A program made the position numbers and the translations under genes. The notes under the pieces were generated by a model. The model ran no database searches. It was not told the DNA's origin and saw only the letters and a program-made list of their open reading frames with translations. Below are positions 14,335 to 22,553 of a stretch of DNA of 41,940 bases, piece by piece (position 1 is the first letter of the stretch; each line of letters starts with the position of its first letter). The DNA is from an uncultured Lachnospiraceae bacterium. GTDB taxonomy: Bacteria; Bacillota; Clostridia; Lachnospirales; Lachnospiraceae. The stretch is taken from the NCBI GenBank assembly GCA_934292725.1, contig CAKQXY010000033.1, positions 1 through 41,940 on the forward strand. Direction: 5' to 3'.

Positions 14335-15276
14335 TTAAAATTCGATTTCCTTTAAATATCTTGCAACTGCATCCTGCCATGTCGGAAGTGGCTTAAAACC
14401 ATTTTCAACAAGCTTGGACTTATCCAGACGGCTGTTGAATGGTCTTGCAGCCTTTGAAAGACCATACTCAGCAGTAGTAACAGGAAGAACAGTAACCTTA
14501 TCCTCACTGTACTCAGTGCGTCCAAGAAGGGTAGCCTGACGGAAGATTTCTTTTGTGAAATCATACCAGCTGATGTAGCCGCCCTCATTTGTTACATGAT
14601 AGTAGCCGTACTTGTCGGTCTCAATCATATCAACGAGCAGTCTAGCCAAATCAAAGGTATATGTCGGTGTACCGATCTGGTCATTAACTACCTTTAAGGT
14701 ACTGTGTGTCTTGGCAACATTTAACATAGTCTTGATGAAGTTCTTTCCGTTCTTGCCAAATACCCATGCGATACGCACGATAAAGTAGTTGTCAAGAGTA
14801 CTAGAAACAGCAAGCTCACCGTCAAGCTTAGACTGACCATAAACATTAAGTGGCTTATAATCCTTGCAGTCTGGTGTCCATGGTGTGGTGCCCTGACCGT
14901 CAAATACATAGTCGGTGCTGATGTAAACCATCTTGCTGCCTGTCTTCTTGCAGGCCTTTGCGATGTTTGCAGTACCGTCAGCATTGATTGTGTGCACCGT
15001 ATCCTTCTTGTCCTCATCCTCAGCCAGATCAACAGCTGTCCATGCAGCGCAGTGAACGACAACATCCGGCTTCATCTCACAGATAACACGATCAACAGCA
15101 TCAGCATTTGTGATATCTAAAGAAACATATGGCATAGAAACAACAGCAGTACCGTCAGCAGCGCCAGAATACTCTGGTGCAATATCAGTTCCGATTCCCT
15201 CATAGCCGCGCTTAGCCAGTTCATTCATTACATCATGTCCGAGCTGACCGGCAACTCCAGTAACAAATACTTTCAT
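14335..15276 (-). CDS. rfbD: dTDP-4-dehydrorhamnose reductase
   Basis: The protein has 313 residues and carries out the last step of dTDP-L-rhamnose synthesis, the NADPH-dependent reduction of dTDP-4-keto-L-rhamnose. Seen motifs: VTGVAGQLG near the N-terminus (nucleotide binding), HCAAWTAVDLAEDE, ISTDYVFDGQG, and YGQSKLDGE with the catalytic Tyr and Lys. The frame opens at 15288 (MEDA-), but the ATG at 15276 is chosen because GGAGG lies 5 bases before it. The upstream ATG overlaps the rfbB stop (TAATG) and has no ribosome binding site. It is the second gene of the rfbB-rfbD operon. Rhamnose goes into cell-surface polysaccharide; rfbA and rfbC are not in the window. Confidence 0.94.
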   Translation of the reverse strand: MKVFVTGVAGQLGHDVMNELAKRGYEGIGTDIAPEYSGAADGTAVVSMPYVSLDITNADAVDRVICEMKPDVVVHCAAWTAVDLAEDEDKKDTVHTINADGTANIAKACKKTGSKMVYISTDYVFDGQGTTPWTPDCKDYKPLNVYGQSKLDGELAVSSTLDNYFIVRIAWVFGKNGKNFIKTMLNVAKTHSTLKVVNDQIGTPTYTFDLARLLVDMIETDKYGYYHVTNEGGYISWYDFTKEIFRQATLLGRTEYSEDKVTVLPVTTAEYGLSKAARPFNSRLDKSKLVENGFKPLPTWQDAVARYLKEIEF

Positions 15277-15287
15277 AGCATCCTCCA

Positions 15288-16307
15288 TTAGCGGTTTGCG
15301 TACATCTTCTCGTAGTAGTTCTGATACTCACCAGAGATGATGGTCTCCCACCACTCCTTATTGTCTAAGTACCACTGAATGGTCTTCTTGATACCGTCAG
15401 CGAACTTGGTCTCTGGCAGCCAGCCTAACTCATTGTGGATCTTGGTCGGGTCAATTGCATAACGCATGTCATGTCCCTTACGGTCGCCAACGAAAGTGAT
15501 CAGGCTCTCTGGCTTTCCAAGCTCCTTGCAGATGATCTTAACGATGTCGATGTTCTTCATCTCGTTGTGTCCACCAACGTTGTAAACCTCACCAACGCGT
15601 CCCTTGTGGATGATCAGATCGATTGCACGGCAGTGATCCTCAACATACAGCCAGTCACGAACATTCTCACCAGTACCATAAACTGGAAGCGGCTTGTCGT
15701 TTAATGCGTTAGCGATCATAAGTGGAATCAGCTTCTCTGGGAAGTGATATGGACCGTAGTTATTTGAGCAGCGGCTGATGGTAACAGGCAGGCCATAGGT
15801 TCTGTGATAAGCAAGAACTAATAAGTCAGCGCCAGCCTTAGAAGAGCTGTACGGGCTGCTTGTGTGGATTGGAGTCTCCTCAGTGAAGAACAGGTCTGGG
15901 CGGTCAAGCGGCAGATCACCGTAAACCTCATCAGTGGAAACCTGATGATAACGCTGAATGCCATACTTGCGGCAAGCATCCATTAAAACTGCAGTTCCAA
16001 GAATGTTGGTGTTTAAGAAAACTTCCGGATTCTCGATGGAACGGTCAACATGGCTCTCGGCTGCGAAGTTAACAACGATGTCTGGATGCTCCTCCTCGAA
16101 CAGCTTGTAAACAGCCTCACGGTCGGTGATGCTTTCCTTAACAAAACGGAAATTCGGGTTGTCCATAACCGGTGCCAGAGTGGAAAGGTTTCCAGCGTAG
16201 GTCAGGCAGTCTAAACATACAATGCGGTAATCCGGGTAAGTATTTAACATATGGAAAATAAAGTTGCTTCCGATAAATCCGGCTCCGCCGGTAACGATAA
16301 TGGTCAT
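15288..16307 (-). CDS. rfbB: dTDP-glucose 4,6-dehydratase
   Basis: The 339-residue protein converts dTDP-glucose to dTDP-4-keto-6-deoxyglucose, the second step of dTDP-rhamnose synthesis. It shows GGAGFIGSNF at the N-terminus (NAD binding), the catalytic TDEVYGDL and the active-site YSSSKAGAD (Tyr and Lys). The length and motif order are standard. AAAGGAG (16314-16320) is well placed before ATG 16307. The gene is followed directly by rfbD. Its promoter lies near 16391-16419, and repeat copy 10 falls in the leader between them. Confidence 0.96.
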   Translation of the reverse strand: MTIIVTGGAGFIGSNFIFHMLNTYPDYRIVCLDCLTYAGNLSTLAPVMDNPNFRFVKESITDREAVYKLFEEEHPDIVVNFAAESHVDRSIENPEVFLNTNILGTAVLMDACRKYGIQRYHQVSTDEVYGDLPLDRPDLFFTEETPIHTSSPYSSSKAGADLLVLAYHRTYGLPVTISRCSNNYGPYHFPEKLIPLMIANALNDKPLPVYGTGENVRDWLYVEDHCRAIDLIIHKGRVGEVYNVGGHNEMKNIDIVKIICKELGKPESLITFVGDRKGHDMRYAIDPTKIHNELGWLPETKFADGIKKTIQWYLDNKEWWETIISGEYQNYYEKMYANR

Positions 16308-16321
16308 AATAAGCTCCTTTC

Positions 16322-16366
16322 AAATGGGGACAGGTCGATGGCTTTTTATCTGTCCCTAGTGGTTCG
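16322..16366. repeat. Palindromic repeat copy 10 (second subfamily), in the rfbBD leader
   Basis: On the plus strand it reads AAATGGGGACAGGTCGATGG, then CTTTTTATCTGTCCC and AGTGGTTC. It shares its GGTTCGT right end with copy 11, so these two form a subfamily. Relative to rfbB it lies upstream, ending directly before the ribosome binding site. This is unlike the other copies, which follow stop codons. Confidence 0.85.
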
Positions 16367-16390
16367 TTTGTTTCTCTTTGACAGGCACAG

Positions 16391-16419
16391 TATATAAGGT
16401 AACGTTACGTCACCTTCAA
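16391..16419 (-). promoter_or_regulatory. rfbBD promoter with a MerR-type dyad between -35 and -10
   Basis: On the minus strand TTGAAG (16419-16414), a 17-bp spacer and TATATA (16396-16391) form a promoter pointing at rfbB. The spacer region is a near-perfect palindrome, AGGTGACGTAACGTTACCT (plus strand 16397-16415). A dyad centred between -35 and -10 is the classic site of MerR-family activators. A MerR-methyltransferase fusion gene ends just 66 bases away (16482). The link between the two is inference. Confidence 0.5.
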
Positions 16420-16481
16420 GCACTTTTTTGGAGAAAATCAAAGTTTGTGAAAAGTGCACAAGAGCCACCTGCTTTCGGCAG

Positions 16482-17666
16482 CTATTTCGTGCAGCAAAAC
16501 ACTCCTGCATCCTTTGTGACTGAGAATCCAGCATCTGTCTTTTTCTTGACGAAACTGCGAAATTCAGCAAAGTGGTCGAGCAGATATTGATTCTGGTTGC
16601 CGTGGCAGGAGAGAATGTAGAGGATAAGCGGTTCGGCATCTGGCACAAGAAGCGAGTCTTCGTAGGAGAGCCATTTCACATCATTAAAATATGGTGATAA
16701 AATTTCAGCTCCATTTTCACGCCCGAATCTCTCATAAAGACAATCAGCCGACAGCACAATGCGTGAGTCAAAATCAGACACGAGACGGCTGATTTCTTTC
16801 ATGTGGTCTGCGCCGTATGTGCTGCATAAGAATCGTCCGCCGGGCTTTAATACTCTGGCAGCTTCGCGGCATGCCTGTTCCACATCACTGCAGTAAAAAA
16901 GAACATGGTTTGCCAAAACAAGGTCAAATGATTCATCTGCAAACGGAAGTGCCTCACAGAAGCATTCCCGAAATGAAAATTCATCGCCATCGCCTATTGC
17001 ACGTCTTGCATCACGAAGCATTCCCTCTGAGATATCAGTCAGCATAATTGAGCAGGTTTTAAGAAGAGCAAACTGTTTCTTTGCCTCACACCAGAGTGTG
17101 CCGTCACCGCAGCCCGTCTCCAAAATATTCATTCCTGGAGCCAGATGGCAGTTTTCCAGAATCCATGGAAACCAACCCTGCTTATTTTGAGAATAAAGGC
17201 GGTGAAGATTGATGCGGGCAGAGATATTCGAGGCATTTTGATACTGCTTTTTTAAGCTTTCCTCCATGCCAGTCAGATGGATCAAATTTAACATGCGGCT
17301 CCAGTCAATGCTGTGCTGCTTATTTATGGCATCTGATGTTTCAAGGATTGCTTTTTCTACAAGTTGCATTTGCTCAATGCGATCGCGCACGAGATTTAAT
17401 TGTATGTTGAGGGAATTTTGCATGTAGTGAAGATCTTTTGTGTCTACGATCATTTCACGAATATCGTCAAGTGAGAAACCAAGATATTTTAATAATAAAA
17501 TTTGCTGGAGACGCGCAAAATCCTCATCGGTGTAAAAGCGCGCACCAGATTCATTTACAAAAGAGGGTTTTAAAATACCCTGCTTGTCATAATAGCGGAT
17601 GGTCCGCAGGGTGACATGAGCCATCCCTGCGAACTGTCCAGAAGAGTAATATCCTTCTTTTTTCAT
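16482..17666 (-). CDS. MerR-family regulator fused to a SAM-dependent methyltransferase
   Basis: The protein has 394 residues. Residues 5-75 are a MerR winged HTH (SSGQFAGMAHVTLRTIRYYD, then GARFYTDEDFARLQQILLL). A helical coiled coil follows to about 125. Residues about 165-300 are a class I methyltransferase with motif I ILETGCGDGT (181-190), the LTDISEGML acidic turn and ARVLKPGGRFLCSTYG. The last 60 residues appear complete (ending KDAGVFCCTK). MerR proteins twist promoters open when they bind a ligand, and the methyltransferase domain may serve as ligand sensor or act on a small molecule. It is the second gene after the GH31 enzyme (18 bases apart) and is probably co-transcribed. AAGGA precedes ATG 17666. 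Confidence 0.88.
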   Translation of the reverse strand: MKKEGYYSSGQFAGMAHVTLRTIRYYDKQGILKPSFVNESGARFYTDEDFARLQQILLLKYLGFSLDDIREMIVDTKDLHYMQNSLNIQLNLVRDRIEQMQLVEKAILETSDAINKQHSIDWSRMLNLIHLTGMEESLKKQYQNASNISARINLHRLYSQNKQGWFPWILENCHLAPGMNILETGCGDGTLWCEAKKQFALLKTCSIMLTDISEGMLRDARRAIGDGDEFSFRECFCEALPFADESFDLVLANHVLFYCSDVEQACREAARVLKPGGRFLCSTYGADHMKEISRLVSDFDSRIVLSADCLYERFGRENGAEILSPYFNDVKWLSYEDSLLVPDAEPLILYILSCHGNQNQYLLDHFAEFRSFVKKKTDAGFSVTKDAGVFCCTK

Positions 17667-17684
17667 TTAAAAATCCTTATATAT

Positions 17685-19694
17685 TTATTTTACAAAAACT
17701 GTTTTGCCTTCCTTTACAAACAACGGAACGCGGGTAAGCGGAGCATCCACAGTAATTGTGCAGCCGCCATCATAAACCTTGCCTGTCTCATATTCACACC
17801 AACGTCCCTCAGGCAGATATAGAGTACGAGTGCGTTCACCAGCATAAAGAACTGGAGCAACAAGAAGATCATGACCAAAGAGAAATTCGTCTGCAATATC
17901 CCAGCAAGTTTTATCTGCCGGATAATCGTAGAATAGTGGCTTGATAACAGGAGTACCTTTTTCGTGAGCTTCCTTCATAACAGTTGTCATATAACCCTTC
18001 ATTGATTCACGAAGCAGGATATAGTAACTCATCATATCCTGAATTTCAGGTGTATAGCTCCAGATTTCATTGTCTGCACCAGATGCAACCATGCCGCCGC
18101 CAGTGGATCCGAGTGGCTTATAGTGAGGATCACGATCACCGTGCAGACGCATAACAGGGCAAAAAGCACCGAACTGGAACCAGCGCATCAAAAGCTCCTG
18201 GAAGGCTGGATCGTGTACATTTCCTCCATGGAAGCCGCCGATATCTGCTGTCCACCAAGCAATTCCGGCAAGACCCATGTTTAAGCCTGCTGTCAGCTGA
18301 TAGCGAAGATAAGTAAAGGTCGATGGTACATCGCCAGACCATACGAGTGAGCCGTAGCGCTGGGAACCAGCCCATGCGCAGCGCACCAGATTCAGAGGAT
18401 TTTCAATACCTTCTTTTTTCATGCCGTCAAAGAAAGTCTGAGAATAGCGAGCTGGATACTCATTTGCACATTCATTTGCCGGACCATCGTAGTAGCGGTA
18501 GATATCAAAATCCTGAACAGTGTATTCTGGCTCAGCCTCATCCAGCCAGAATAAATCGACACCAAGTGTGCGATAATTTTCCATTGCCTTTTGCCATACA
18601 AATTCACGTGTTTCTGGATTTGTTGGGTCAATAAAGCACTCCATGCCGAAGCATTCCATAGTGACATTTAAGCCGCGGTCAGTACGGATTAAAAGATCGC
18701 GCTCCTTCATCTCTTCATAATTTACGCTTGCACGGTCGACAGTCGGCCAGATGGAAACCATCACGCGAACACCCATCTTGTGAAGTTCATCGATCATTGC
18801 CTTTGGATCTGGGAAATACTCTGGGTCAAAACGCCAGTCACCCTGCTGTGTCCAGTGGAAGAAGTCGATAACGATAACAGACAGCGGAATATTTAATTCC
18901 TTATATTTGCGCGCAATAGTTAATACCTCATCCTGTGTCTGATAGCGAAGCTTACACTGCCAAAAGCCCATAGCCCATTCAGGCATCATCGGGACACGTC
19001 CAGTCAGCTTAGTATACTGTTCTACAAGTGCTGCCGGGGTAGTGGCTGCGTTAATCCAGTAATCAATTTGGCGTGTAGATTCAGCAGTAAATTCTGTTAC
19101 GTTAGCACCAAGCGTTGCGCGTCCAATTGCAGGATTATTCCATAAAAGACCATAACCTTTACTTGATACAAGATAAGGAACGCTTGCCTGAGTATTTTTC
19201 TGAGCAAGTTCAAGTGTACAGCCCTTTAAATCAAACTGTGGCTGCTGATACTGACCCATACCAAAGAGTTTTTCATTATCATCTGCCTCAAAACGTACAC
19301 TTAATGCATAGTTGTCGCCTCCGACAGCACGGTATGTTCTTGCAGCAGCGCGCTGCATAATGATGGTATCAAGATCCTTCCAATCCTTTGTTCCATAATC
19401 CCAGCTGCGGTAATATTCCTTTAGTAAAAGTTCATCCTTTTCATTATAGAAACTGATACGGCCAAAGTCTGTAACAACAGCGTAGATACTTCCATTTCTC
19501 ACGATTGCATGATCATCAAAAAGCTCAATTTTTCCGTCTGCTTTTGCAGGAACATCAAGTGCCCAATCCTTATCAGAAAAGCTTCGATTTTGTGTAGCGC
19601 GAACACGAAGACCTGCACCCCACGGACATATTTCCATAATTTCCTGGCGGCGCTTAAAGAAAAGCGCACCATCTTTTATTTCAAAAAAATTCAT
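17685..19694 (-). CDS. Glycoside hydrolase family 31 (alpha-xylosidase/alpha-glucosidase)
   Basis: The protein has 669 residues, has no signal peptide and is likely cytoplasmic. The GH31 fold is clear: an N-terminal beta-sandwich (about 1-230) with FGMGQYQQPQFDLKG, then the barrel with MGFWQCKLRYQTQDEV, VIVIDFFHWTQQGDWRFDPE and the nucleophile region DLFWLDEAEPEY (Asp385). The acid/base Asp455 lies in WSGDVPSTF. The wording of these motifs is closest to the alpha-xylosidase branch (YicI-like), which trims xylose from xyloglucan oligosaccharides, but alpha-glucosidase activity is not excluded. It is the first gene of a minus-strand operon with the MerR-methyltransferase fusion and is divergent from the PfkB kinase gene. 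Confidence 0.92.
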   Translation of the reverse strand: MNFFEIKDGALFFKRRQEIMEICPWGAGLRVRATQNRSFSDKDWALDVPAKADGKIELFDDHAIVRNGSIYAVVTDFGRISFYNEKDELLLKEYYRSWDYGTKDWKDLDTIIMQRAAARTYRAVGGDNYALSVRFEADDNEKLFGMGQYQQPQFDLKGCTLELAQKNTQASVPYLVSSKGYGLLWNNPAIGRATLGANVTEFTAESTRQIDYWINAATTPAALVEQYTKLTGRVPMMPEWAMGFWQCKLRYQTQDEVLTIARKYKELNIPLSVIVIDFFHWTQQGDWRFDPEYFPDPKAMIDELHKMGVRVMVSIWPTVDRASVNYEEMKERDLLIRTDRGLNVTMECFGMECFIDPTNPETREFVWQKAMENYRTLGVDLFWLDEAEPEYTVQDFDIYRYYDGPANECANEYPARYSQTFFDGMKKEGIENPLNLVRCAWAGSQRYGSLVWSGDVPSTFTYLRYQLTAGLNMGLAGIAWWTADIGGFHGGNVHDPAFQELLMRWFQFGAFCPVMRLHGDRDPHYKPLGSTGGGMVASGADNEIWSYTPEIQDMMSYYILLRESMKGYMTTVMKEAHEKGTPVIKPLFYDYPADKTCWDIADEFLFGHDLLVAPVLYAGERTRTLYLPEGRWCEYETGKVYDGGCTITVDAPLTRVPLFVKEGKTVFVK

Positions 19695-19775
19695 TTTTTA
19701 ATACCGTCCTTTCTTAAGATAGTTATATTCTACTATATTGCGCAAAAAAAGCAATGGACAAAACTAAAATGATGC

Positions 19776-19803
19776 TTGCTTTTTGCGGAATGTTTTGTAC
19801 AAT
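19776..19803 (+). promoter_or_regulatory. Promoter of the PfkB-ThrH-YitT operon
   Basis: TTGCTT (19776-19781), a 16-bp spacer and TACAAT (19798-19803) point at the kinase gene. Just downstream at about 19824-19835 the sequence CGGTAGCTGCCG is an almost perfect dyad that could be an operator. The opposite promoter for the GH31 gene must lie in 19700-19770, where TATAGT and TAGAAT boxes on the minus strand are candidates. Confidence 0.5.
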
Positions 19804-19867
19804 AAAGGGTAGGAGTCACCGGTAGCTGCCGATGGCTCAAAGATTGTAATATACTGGGGGACAAACC

Positions 19868-20800
19868 ATGGGAATTGTAGTAATCGGCTCCGTATTTGTG
19901 GATATCAAGGGCTTTCCTGAGGATGTTTATGTGCCGGAGGGCCGCAATGCGGGACGGATTGAATACATACACGGAGGCGTAACGCGAAATGTCGTGGAGG
20001 ACATTGCAAATGTTGAGCTTAGGCCTACATATGTAAGCATCGTAGATACATCTGCGCTTGGCGAAGATGTTGTGCGTAAATTAAAAAGACATAAGGTAGA
20101 TACAAGCTATGTAAAGAGTGTTCCAGGTGGAATGGGAACATGGCTGGCCGTATTTGACAACAAGGGTGATCTGGCAGGATCTATCTCACAAAGACCAAAC
20201 TTGTATCCGATTTTGTATACTCTTGAGGAAAAGGGAGATGAGATCATCTCTAAAGCAGATTCCATTGTACTGGAAATGGACATTGACAAGGAAATCATAA
20301 AAAAGACATTCCAGCTTGCGCAAAAGTATAATAAGAAAGTATATGGCGTTGTCACAAACATGAGCATTGCTGTGGAGCGACGTGATTACTTAAAGCATTT
20401 TGACTGCTTTGTCTGCAATCAGATCGAGGCAGGTATTTTCTTTGCAGAGGATTACGAGGGAAAGACGCCGCAGGAACTTTGTGAGATTATTTCAGCAAAT
20501 GTTGTGAGTGCTCGGATTCCATCAATTGTTGTCACAATGGGCGGTGAAGGTGCCGTGTATGCAGACTGTAAGGGAAATAAGGGTATTTATCCGGCGCGCA
20601 AGGTAATAGTGCGCGATACAACAGGAGCAGGAGATGCCTTCTTTGCAGGAGTTGCCATTGGTATGACATATGGCAAAGAATTAAAGGAAGCAGTTGAGAT
20701 CGGTACACGTCTTGCTGCATCTGTTATCATTACAACAGACAATGTATGTCCGCGTTTTCTGCCGAAGGAGCTTGGACTTGACATTGATGTAGAGGAGTAG
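19868..20800 (+). CDS. PfkB-family carbohydrate or nucleoside kinase
   Basis: The protein has 310 residues and belongs to the ribokinase/PfkB family. The substrate-binding part IHGGVTRNVVEDIANV (PfkB signature 1 region) is near residue 35-50. The ATP/anion-hole motif DTTGAGDAFFAG near residue 250-261 carries the catalytic Asp. The phrase GGVTRNVVE resembles pseudouridine kinases (PsuK) as well as some sugar kinases, so the substrate could be a ribosyl nucleoside or a sugar. The neighbours (a ThrH-type phosphatase and a YitT membrane protein) do not settle it, and no PsuG glycosidase gene is adjacent. It is the first gene of a plus-strand operon with a GGGGG ribosome binding site before ATG 19868. 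Confidence 0.85.
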   Translation: MGIVVIGSVFVDIKGFPEDVYVPEGRNAGRIEYIHGGVTRNVVEDIANVELRPTYVSIVDTSALGEDVVRKLKRHKVDTSYVKSVPGGMGTWLAVFDNKGDLAGSISQRPNLYPILYTLEEKGDEIISKADSIVLEMDIDKEIIKKTFQLAQKYNKKVYGVVTNMSIAVERRDYLKHFDCFVCNQIEAGIFFAEDYEGKTPQELCEIISANVVSARIPSIVVTMGGEGAVYADCKGNKGIYPARKVIVRDTTGAGDAFFAGVAIGMTYGKELKEAVEIGTRLAASVIITTDNVCPRFLPKELGLDIDVEE

Positions 20801-20867
20801 CAAACTGTTAATGAATCCGTCCCAATTAAAACGGGTTGCAAATAAATTGAGAAAGGCAGGAGATACA

Positions 20868-21467
20868 ATGAATATTGTATGTTTGGATTTAGAAGGTGTA
20901 TTAGTACCGGAGATCTGGATTGCATTTGCTAAGGCAAGCAATATCCCAGAACTGAAGAGAACGACAAGAGATGAGCCAGATTATGATAAGCTGATGAAGT
21001 GGAGACTGGGCATTTTAAAGGAACACGGCCTTGGCTTAAAGGAGATTCAGCAGACTATAGCACAGATCGATCCAATGCCTGGTGCTAAGGAATTTCTTGA
21101 TGAGTTAAGAAGTATGACACAGGTAATCATTATCAGTGATACATTTACACAGTTTGCAGCACCGCTTATGAAAAAGCTTGGGTGGCCAACAATCTTTTGC
21201 AACACGCTCGAGGTCGCAGAGGATGGAGAAATTACAGGTTTTAAGATGAGAATTGAGCAGTCTAAGCTGACAACAGTAAAGGCACTGCAGTCTATTGGCT
21301 TTGAGACAATCGCAAGCGGTGACAGCTATAATGATCTTGGAATGATTCGTGCCAGCAAGGCGGGATTTTTATTTCGCAGTACTGATGCAATCAAAAAAGA
21401 AAATCCTGATTTACCGGCATTTGAGACGTATGACGAATTGATGGCAGCGATCAAGAAAGCACTTTAA
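20868..21467 (+). CDS. thrH: ThrH-type HAD phosphatase (phosphoserine phosphatase/homoserine phosphotransferase)
   Basis: The protein has 199 residues. LDLEGVLVPEIWIAFA at the N-terminus (nucleophile Asp7, with Glu9 in place of the usual second Asp) and GDSYNDLGM near residue 161-169 are the HAD motifs. The whole reading follows Pseudomonas ThrH closely (ELKRTTRDEPDYDKLMKWRL, IISDTF). ThrH can dephosphorylate phosphoserine and move phosphate to homoserine. ATG 20868 is chosen because GGCAGGAG precedes it; the frame also extends 19 codons upstream. It lies between a PfkB kinase and a YitT protein in one operon. Confidence 0.9.
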   Translation: MNIVCLDLEGVLVPEIWIAFAKASNIPELKRTTRDEPDYDKLMKWRLGILKEHGLGLKEIQQTIAQIDPMPGAKEFLDELRSMTQVIIISDTFTQFAAPLMKKLGWPTIFCNTLEVAEDGEITGFKMRIEQSKLTTVKALQSIGFETIASGDSYNDLGMIRASKAGFLFRSTDAIKKENPDLPAFETYDELMAAIKKAL

Positions 21468-21490
21468 AAAATATAATCGGGGAGATTATC

Positions 21491-22357
21491 ATGGAAAAGA
21501 TTAACTCAAGGTGGGCAAAGCTTGCCGTTATTATTGCCGGTTCATTTTTATACACTTTTGGTATGAACTATTTTTTGATTCCGTATGGTCTTTACAGTGG
21601 CGGAGGTGTCGGAATTGCACAGGTTCTTACATATTTGCTTGGAAAGATCATAGATTTTGACGGCAAAAATGTGTATGGTATTGTTTACTTTTTGATTAAC
21701 ATTCCGCTTCTTGTTCTTGCATGGAAAGGAATTGGAAAAGGCTTTCTTATTAAGACGCTGATAGGCTCGGCAGCGATCAGTATATTTGCAAGCATTATTC
21801 CGATTCCGGAAACGCCAATCGTTGATTCTGTTGTTGCCTCAGTTTTGATCGCAGGTATCATCACTGGTTTTGGTGTCGGTCTGCTGCTTGTAGCCGGCGG
21901 CAGCGGCGGCGGTGTAGATGTCATTGGCATGTGGGCAGCTAGAAAATTTAAGAATGCATCTGTTGGAAAGATTTCACTGTATGTTAACGTGGCTGTATAT
22001 GCGAGTCTTCTTTTGATGTTTGATATTGAGATCGTTATCTATTCTCTTATTTATATGGTATTCTTTACACTTATGATGGATAGGGTTCACTATCAAAATA
22101 TCACTGTTCGATTGATGATTTTTACAAAGCAGGAAGGAATCGATCAGAAGATTTTAAAACAGACAGGACGAGGTGTGACAGAGTGGACTGGTGTGGGTGC
22201 CTACACAAAAGAAGAGACAAAAATCATGATTTGCTGTATCAATAAATTTGAGACAGCAGAGTTTGTCGAAATTATTCACAGTATTGACCCGAAAGCGTTC
22301 GTAATTGCTGACGAAGGTGTTTCTGTCATGTCAGGCAACTTTGAAAAACGACTGTGA
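21491..22357 (+). CDS. YitT-family membrane protein
   Basis: The protein has 288 residues. The N-terminal two thirds carry five to six membrane helices with the family motif PYGLYSGGGVGIAQVL and the glycine-rich LLLVAGGSGGGVDVIGMWAARK. The C-terminal domain (about 200-288, DUF2179) ends with IDPKAFVIADEGVSVMSGNF. YitT proteins are widespread in Firmicutes and often linked to transport of small molecules, but their substrate is unknown. GGGGAG precedes ATG 21491 and the gap to the thrH gene is 23 bases. Confidence 0.93.
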   Translation: MEKINSRWAKLAVIIAGSFLYTFGMNYFLIPYGLYSGGGVGIAQVLTYLLGKIIDFDGKNVYGIVYFLINIPLLVLAWKGIGKGFLIKTLIGSAAISIFASIIPIPETPIVDSVVASVLIAGIITGFGVGLLLVAGGSGGGVDVIGMWAARKFKNASVGKISLYVNVAVYASLLLMFDIEIVIYSLIYMVFFTLMMDRVHYQNITVRLMIFTKQEGIDQKILKQTGRGVTEWTGVGAYTKEETKIMICCINKFETAEFVEIIHSIDPKAFVIADEGVSVMSGNFEKRL

Positions 22358-22385
22358 CAAAAATAAATATCAACAAAAATAATGG

Positions 22386-22416
22386 GCGTTTACCGATGTA
22401 AAATTGGTCAAAACGC
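22386..22416 (+). promoter_or_regulatory. Dyad upstream of the KDPG aldolase promoter (candidate operator)
   Basis: GCGTTT at 22386 and AAACGC at 22411 are perfect inverted repeats. Between them TTTACCGAT and ATTGGTCAA form an imperfect dyad around GTAAA. It sits 19 bases before the -35 of the eda promoter and looks like a site for a GntR- or LacI-type regulator of sugar-acid use; no such regulator gene is in the window. Confidence 0.4.
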
Positions 22417-22434
22417 AGAAATACATGTCTCCTA

Positions 22435-22463
22435 TTGGCGAATACGCAAAAAAATGGTAGTAT
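22435..22463 (+). promoter_or_regulatory. Promoter of the eda-kdgK operon
   Basis: TTGGCG (22435-22440), a 17-bp spacer and TAGTAT (22458-22463) lie 90 bases before the aldolase start. The leader between them carries a small hairpin (GCCCT-TTTT-AGGGC near 22516-22529) about ten bases before the ribosome binding site AAAGGAGG, which could affect translation. Confidence 0.55.
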
Positions 22464-22553
22464 AAAGATATGTAACATCACGTAGAACGATGTACTGTAA
22501 ACACGCCCTTAGTGTGCCCTTTTTAGGGCCAGGGCAAAAGGAGGAATAAAAAA

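Noticed and set aside
15277..15288. Upstream ATG of rfbD (four extra residues)
   Set aside because: It overlaps the rfbB stop and GGAGG is spaced for the inner ATG at 15276.
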